Assembly (NCBI RefSeq): GCF_000021565.1 | Contig: NC_012440.1 | Coordinates: 624,672 to 688,671, forward strand | Direction: 5' to 3' | Length of the DNA stretch: 64,000 nucleotides | DNA from: Persephonella marina EX-H1 | Lineage (GTDB): Bacteria; Aquificota; Aquificia; Aquificales; Hydrogenothermaceae | Part shown: piece after piece, positions 62,203 to 64,000 of the stretch | Layout of the letters: each line of letters opens with the position of its first letter | Numbering within the stretch: the first letter of the stretch is position 1 | Position numbers and translations under genes: made by a program | The notes under the pieces: generated by a model | What the model was told of the DNA's origin: nothing | Database searches by the model: none | The model's input: the letters and a program-made list of their open reading frames with translations, nothing else

Positions 62203-62772
62203 TTCCTGCTCTTCTGTGAGAAGTTTCATCCTTTCCTGAACTGTTATTATACTTGTTATTTTTATACCGAAATGATCCTCAACTGTGTAAAGCTCGCCTT
62301 TTGCTATAAGCTTTCCGTTAACCTTAAGATCAACAGGCTGGTTTATAAATTTGTCAAGCTCAACAATATTGTTCGGGTTTAGCTTAAGTATCTCCTCAAG
62401 TGGAAGGTGTGTACTTCCTATCTCAACAGATACCTCAAGGGGTATATCCATTAAGAGATCTAACTTTTCCTGCTCAAGTCCTGCAGGCTTTTCAAACCTT
62501 TCAACCGGTTTTTCTTCTGGCTTCTCCTCTTTTTTCTCTGCCATCTGTTCCCATTCTTTTGCAAGGGCCTCCTGGTCTACCTCTTCCTCTTTTTCCTCCT
62601 CAGACTCCTCAGCCATCTTGGCCCACTCTTCAGCAAGCTTTTCCTGATCTACCTCTTCTTCCTCTTCTTCCTTCTTCTCAGACTCTGCCATCTTAGCCCA
62701 TTCTTCGGCGAGGGCTTCCTGATCTATCTCTTCCTCTTTTTCTTCCTGCTCTTTCTTTTCTTCTTCACTCAT
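62200..62772 (-). CDS. fliN: FliN switch protein with triplicated N-terminal helix
   Basis: A 190-residue C-ring protein. The C-terminal SpoA domain (about 107-185) has LLMDIPLEVSVEIGSTHLPLEEILKLNPNNIVELDKFINQPVDLKVNGKLIAKGEL (core ILKLNPNNIVELDKFINQPV). The first 85 residues are three tandem copies of a roughly 24-residue unit, EEE(I/V)DQE(A/K)LA(E/K)EW(A/E)(K/Q)MAE, at about 13-30, 38-55 and 64-81, joined by Glu/Lys-rich linkers. Most FliN proteins carry one such helix. It overlaps fliM by 8 bases. A second, minimal FliN is at 41553-41792. Confidence 0.92.
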   Translation of the reverse strand: MSEEEKKEQEEKEEEIDQEALAEEWAKMAESEKKEEEEEEVDQEKLAEEWAKMAEESEEEKEEEVDQEALAKEWEQMAEKKEEKPEEKPVERFEKPAGLEQEKLDLLMDIPLEVSVEIGSTHLPLEEILKLNPNNIVELDKFINQPVDLKVNGKLIAKGELYTVEDHFGIKITSIITVQERMKLLTEEQE

Positions 62773-63736
62773 TTTCTGACTCCTTTTCCTCCTCGTAAAC
62801 TGGTTCTACGATCATTGCAGCATATTTATTGTTTACCTTACCAAGTTTTACATTAAATTTGTGTCTGTCCTCAACATATAACCTGAATATATCATCCTTT
62901 GTTACACCAAGATCTAACTCCGATCCTTCCTTCCAGCTGAGTATATCCCTTATCTTAAACTGTAACTTTGCTATCTCCATAGTAAGCTTAAGGTTCAGCT
63001 TTCTTATCTTCTCATCCAGATTCTTTTTCCATATAGGATCTTCAGACACAGAAACCTGTGTGTAAATGATCTCTTTTATAGGCAGGAACATACTTTGAGG
63101 GAAACAGAAGTAAAATGGTGCCTCATAACCATCTATATCCATTCTACACTCAACAACAACAACCTTCTCATTTGGGGAGACTATCTTTGCAAGGTTTGGG
63201 TTTAACTCAATTGATCTCAGCTCAATAACAACAGGGTATATACTGTTCCAGACAGACTCAAAAGATTTAAGAGCTGAGTTTACAAGATCCTCAACGATCT
63301 TTGTCTCTAACTTTGTGAACTCCCTTCCCTCTACCTTGAATGGTTTTGCCGGTCCTCCAAAGAGGACACTTATTATTGTAAAAACAAGTCTTGAGTCTAT
63401 TATTAAAAGGGCGTTTTCCTTTAGAGGTCTTATTGTGAATATGTTGTAACTTGATGGGAGAGGGATTTTCAGCATAAATGTGTTAAATCTTGTTATGTAT
63501 ATATTCTCCCTCCATACCATATTTATCCTTGGAGTTATCTTACGTACATCATCCCTGTATATCTTTATCCATCTTTCAAATATCATCTCAAGACCGGGAA
63601 GACCGCCTTTTTTAATATGTTCAACCTCAGAAAAATCAAAAGGGGCTATGTCAGACTTTACCTCTTCCTTTTTCTCCTCTTCACCACCACCTAATAAAGC
63701 ATCTATCTCTTCCTGGGAGAGAAACTCGTCCGACAA
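62765..63736 (-). CDS. fliM: Flagellar switch protein FliM
   Basis: A 323-residue C-ring protein. The N-terminal FLSQEEIDALLGGG is the CheY-P binding motif, the middle CheC-like domain includes GGLPGLEMIFERWIKIYRDDVRK, and the C-terminal SpoA domain ends the protein (LNLKLTMEIAKLQFKIRDILSWKEGSELDLGVTKDD; core LSWKEGSELDLG). The intact CheY site implies that the organism controls rotation by chemotaxis. It lies 11 bases after fliG. Confidence 0.95.
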   Translation of the reverse strand: MSDEFLSQEEIDALLGGGEEEKKEEVKSDIAPFDFSEVEHIKKGGLPGLEMIFERWIKIYRDDVRKITPRINMVWRENIYITRFNTFMLKIPLPSSYNIFTIRPLKENALLIIDSRLVFTIISVLFGGPAKPFKVEGREFTKLETKIVEDLVNSALKSFESVWNSIYPVVIELRSIELNPNLAKIVSPNEKVVVVECRMDIDGYEAPFYFCFPQSMFLPIKEIIYTQVSVSEDPIWKKNLDEKIRKLNLKLTMEIAKLQFKIRDILSWKEGSELDLGVTKDDIFRLYVEDRHKFNVKLGKVNNKYAAMIVEPVYEEEKESENE

Positions 63737-63747
63737 GATAAAGCCTC

Positions 63748-64000
63748 CTAGATAAGTTCTTCACCGGCCCCGTACTCAATAACCCCTTTCTCTATAAGAC
63801 CTTTTATGGTTGCTATTATCTTCTTCCTTGCCTTCTCAACTTCTGATTTCTTAATAGGTCCTAAAACTTCCATATCTTCCATAAACATCTGTGCAGCTCT
63901 TTTTGACATATTTGAAAGGAATTTGTCCATTATCTCCTGAGGTGCTCCTTTCAGTGCAACAAGCAGATCGTTCTTATCAACAACTTTAAGTATCTCTATT
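63748..64000 (-). CDS. fliG: Flagellar motor switch protein FliG, C-terminal end (partial)
   Basis: Only the last 83 codons are inside the window; the frame stays open to base 64000. The visible part, starting IEILKVVDKNDLLVALKGAP and continuing MSKRAAQMFMEDMEVLGPI, then VEKARKKIIATIKGLIEKGVI, is the FliG C-terminal domain with the charged helix region that meets the stator. fliM follows 11 bases downstream. Confidence 0.93.
   Translation of the reverse strand, partial: IEILKVVDKNDLLVALKGAPQEIMDKFLSNMSKRAAQMFMEDMEVLGPIKKSEVEKARKKIIATIKGLIEKGVIEYGAGEELI

Noticed and set aside
1-64000. CRISPR arrays, insertion sequences, replication origin, rRNA genes
   Set aside because: Looked for regular spaced repeats, transposase motifs, DnaA-box clusters and conserved rRNA segments; none seen.

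Overview
The window looks like chromosome from a hydrogen-oxidising, thermophilic Gram-negative bacterium of the phylum Aquificota, most likely Hydrogenothermaceae and Persephonella-like. This is inferred from gene content and protein style (A+T-rich, Lys/Glu/Ile-rich, very tight gene packing, many 1-40 bp overlaps), not from a database match. A Gram-negative envelope is shown directly by P- and L-ring flagellar genes, TolC- and FadL-type outer-membrane proteins and heptose biosynthesis (gmhB).

Left part (1-7.0 kb): the 3' end of an iron-sulfur protein gene, a FadL-type porin, an exported SCP2-like protein, a YeiH-type membrane protein and the tmRNA gene ssrA. A short A+T-rich accessory patch follows, lying between the 3' ends of ssrA (+) and tRNA-Cys (-). 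It holds an HNH nuclease gene overlapping a HIT-domain gene, and a third gene broken by two frameshifts.

Envelope and division block, minus strand (16.6-7.05 kb): Spy/CpxP-like protein, TolC, MacA-type adaptor, ABC ATPase (no permease), PpiD/SurA-like foldase, a degenerate HD-domain protein, an ODP-type metallo-hydrolase, rsmH, ftsL-like, ftsI and a hot-dog thioesterase. Then come ileS with an HU/IHF gene, gmhB, a ferredoxin:thioredoxin reductase catalytic subunit and small membrane proteins.

Hydrogen metabolism block (22-38 kb): a soluble group 3 NAD(P)-type hydrogenase operon (hydB-hydG-hydD-hydA, minus) is divergent from a membrane group 1 uptake hydrogenase operon (small, large, cytochrome b, plus). 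The two promoters have -35 boxes only 5 bp apart. Next is a six-gene Bat-like cluster (two VWA proteins, membrane proteins, MoxR AAA+ ATPase, DUF58), then hypF for the hydrogenase CN ligands. A palindrome with AATGAA half-sites lies just upstream of both the group 1 operon and hypF.

Flagellar block (38.4-64 kb, all minus strand, read right to left): fliG (partial), fliM, a long fliN, flgF, flgG, flgA, flgH, flgI, flgJ, flhA, flhF, flhG, fliA, fliK, an exported TPR protein of unknown function, flgB, flgC, fliE, fliF, fliH, fliI, flgD, flgE, fliL, a minimal fliN, fliO, fliP, fliQ, fliR, flhB. It encodes most of the basal body, export gate, switch and hook, plus sigma-28. No fliJ, flagellin or filament-cap gene is seen.

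The points most worth a second look are: the small hydrogenase subunit whose proximal-cluster Cys is Asn; the FliN with three tandem copies of its N-terminal helix; the flagellar-operon TPR protein; the Bat/MoxR cluster between hydrogenase genes; the degenerate HD protein; and the HNH/HIT patch.
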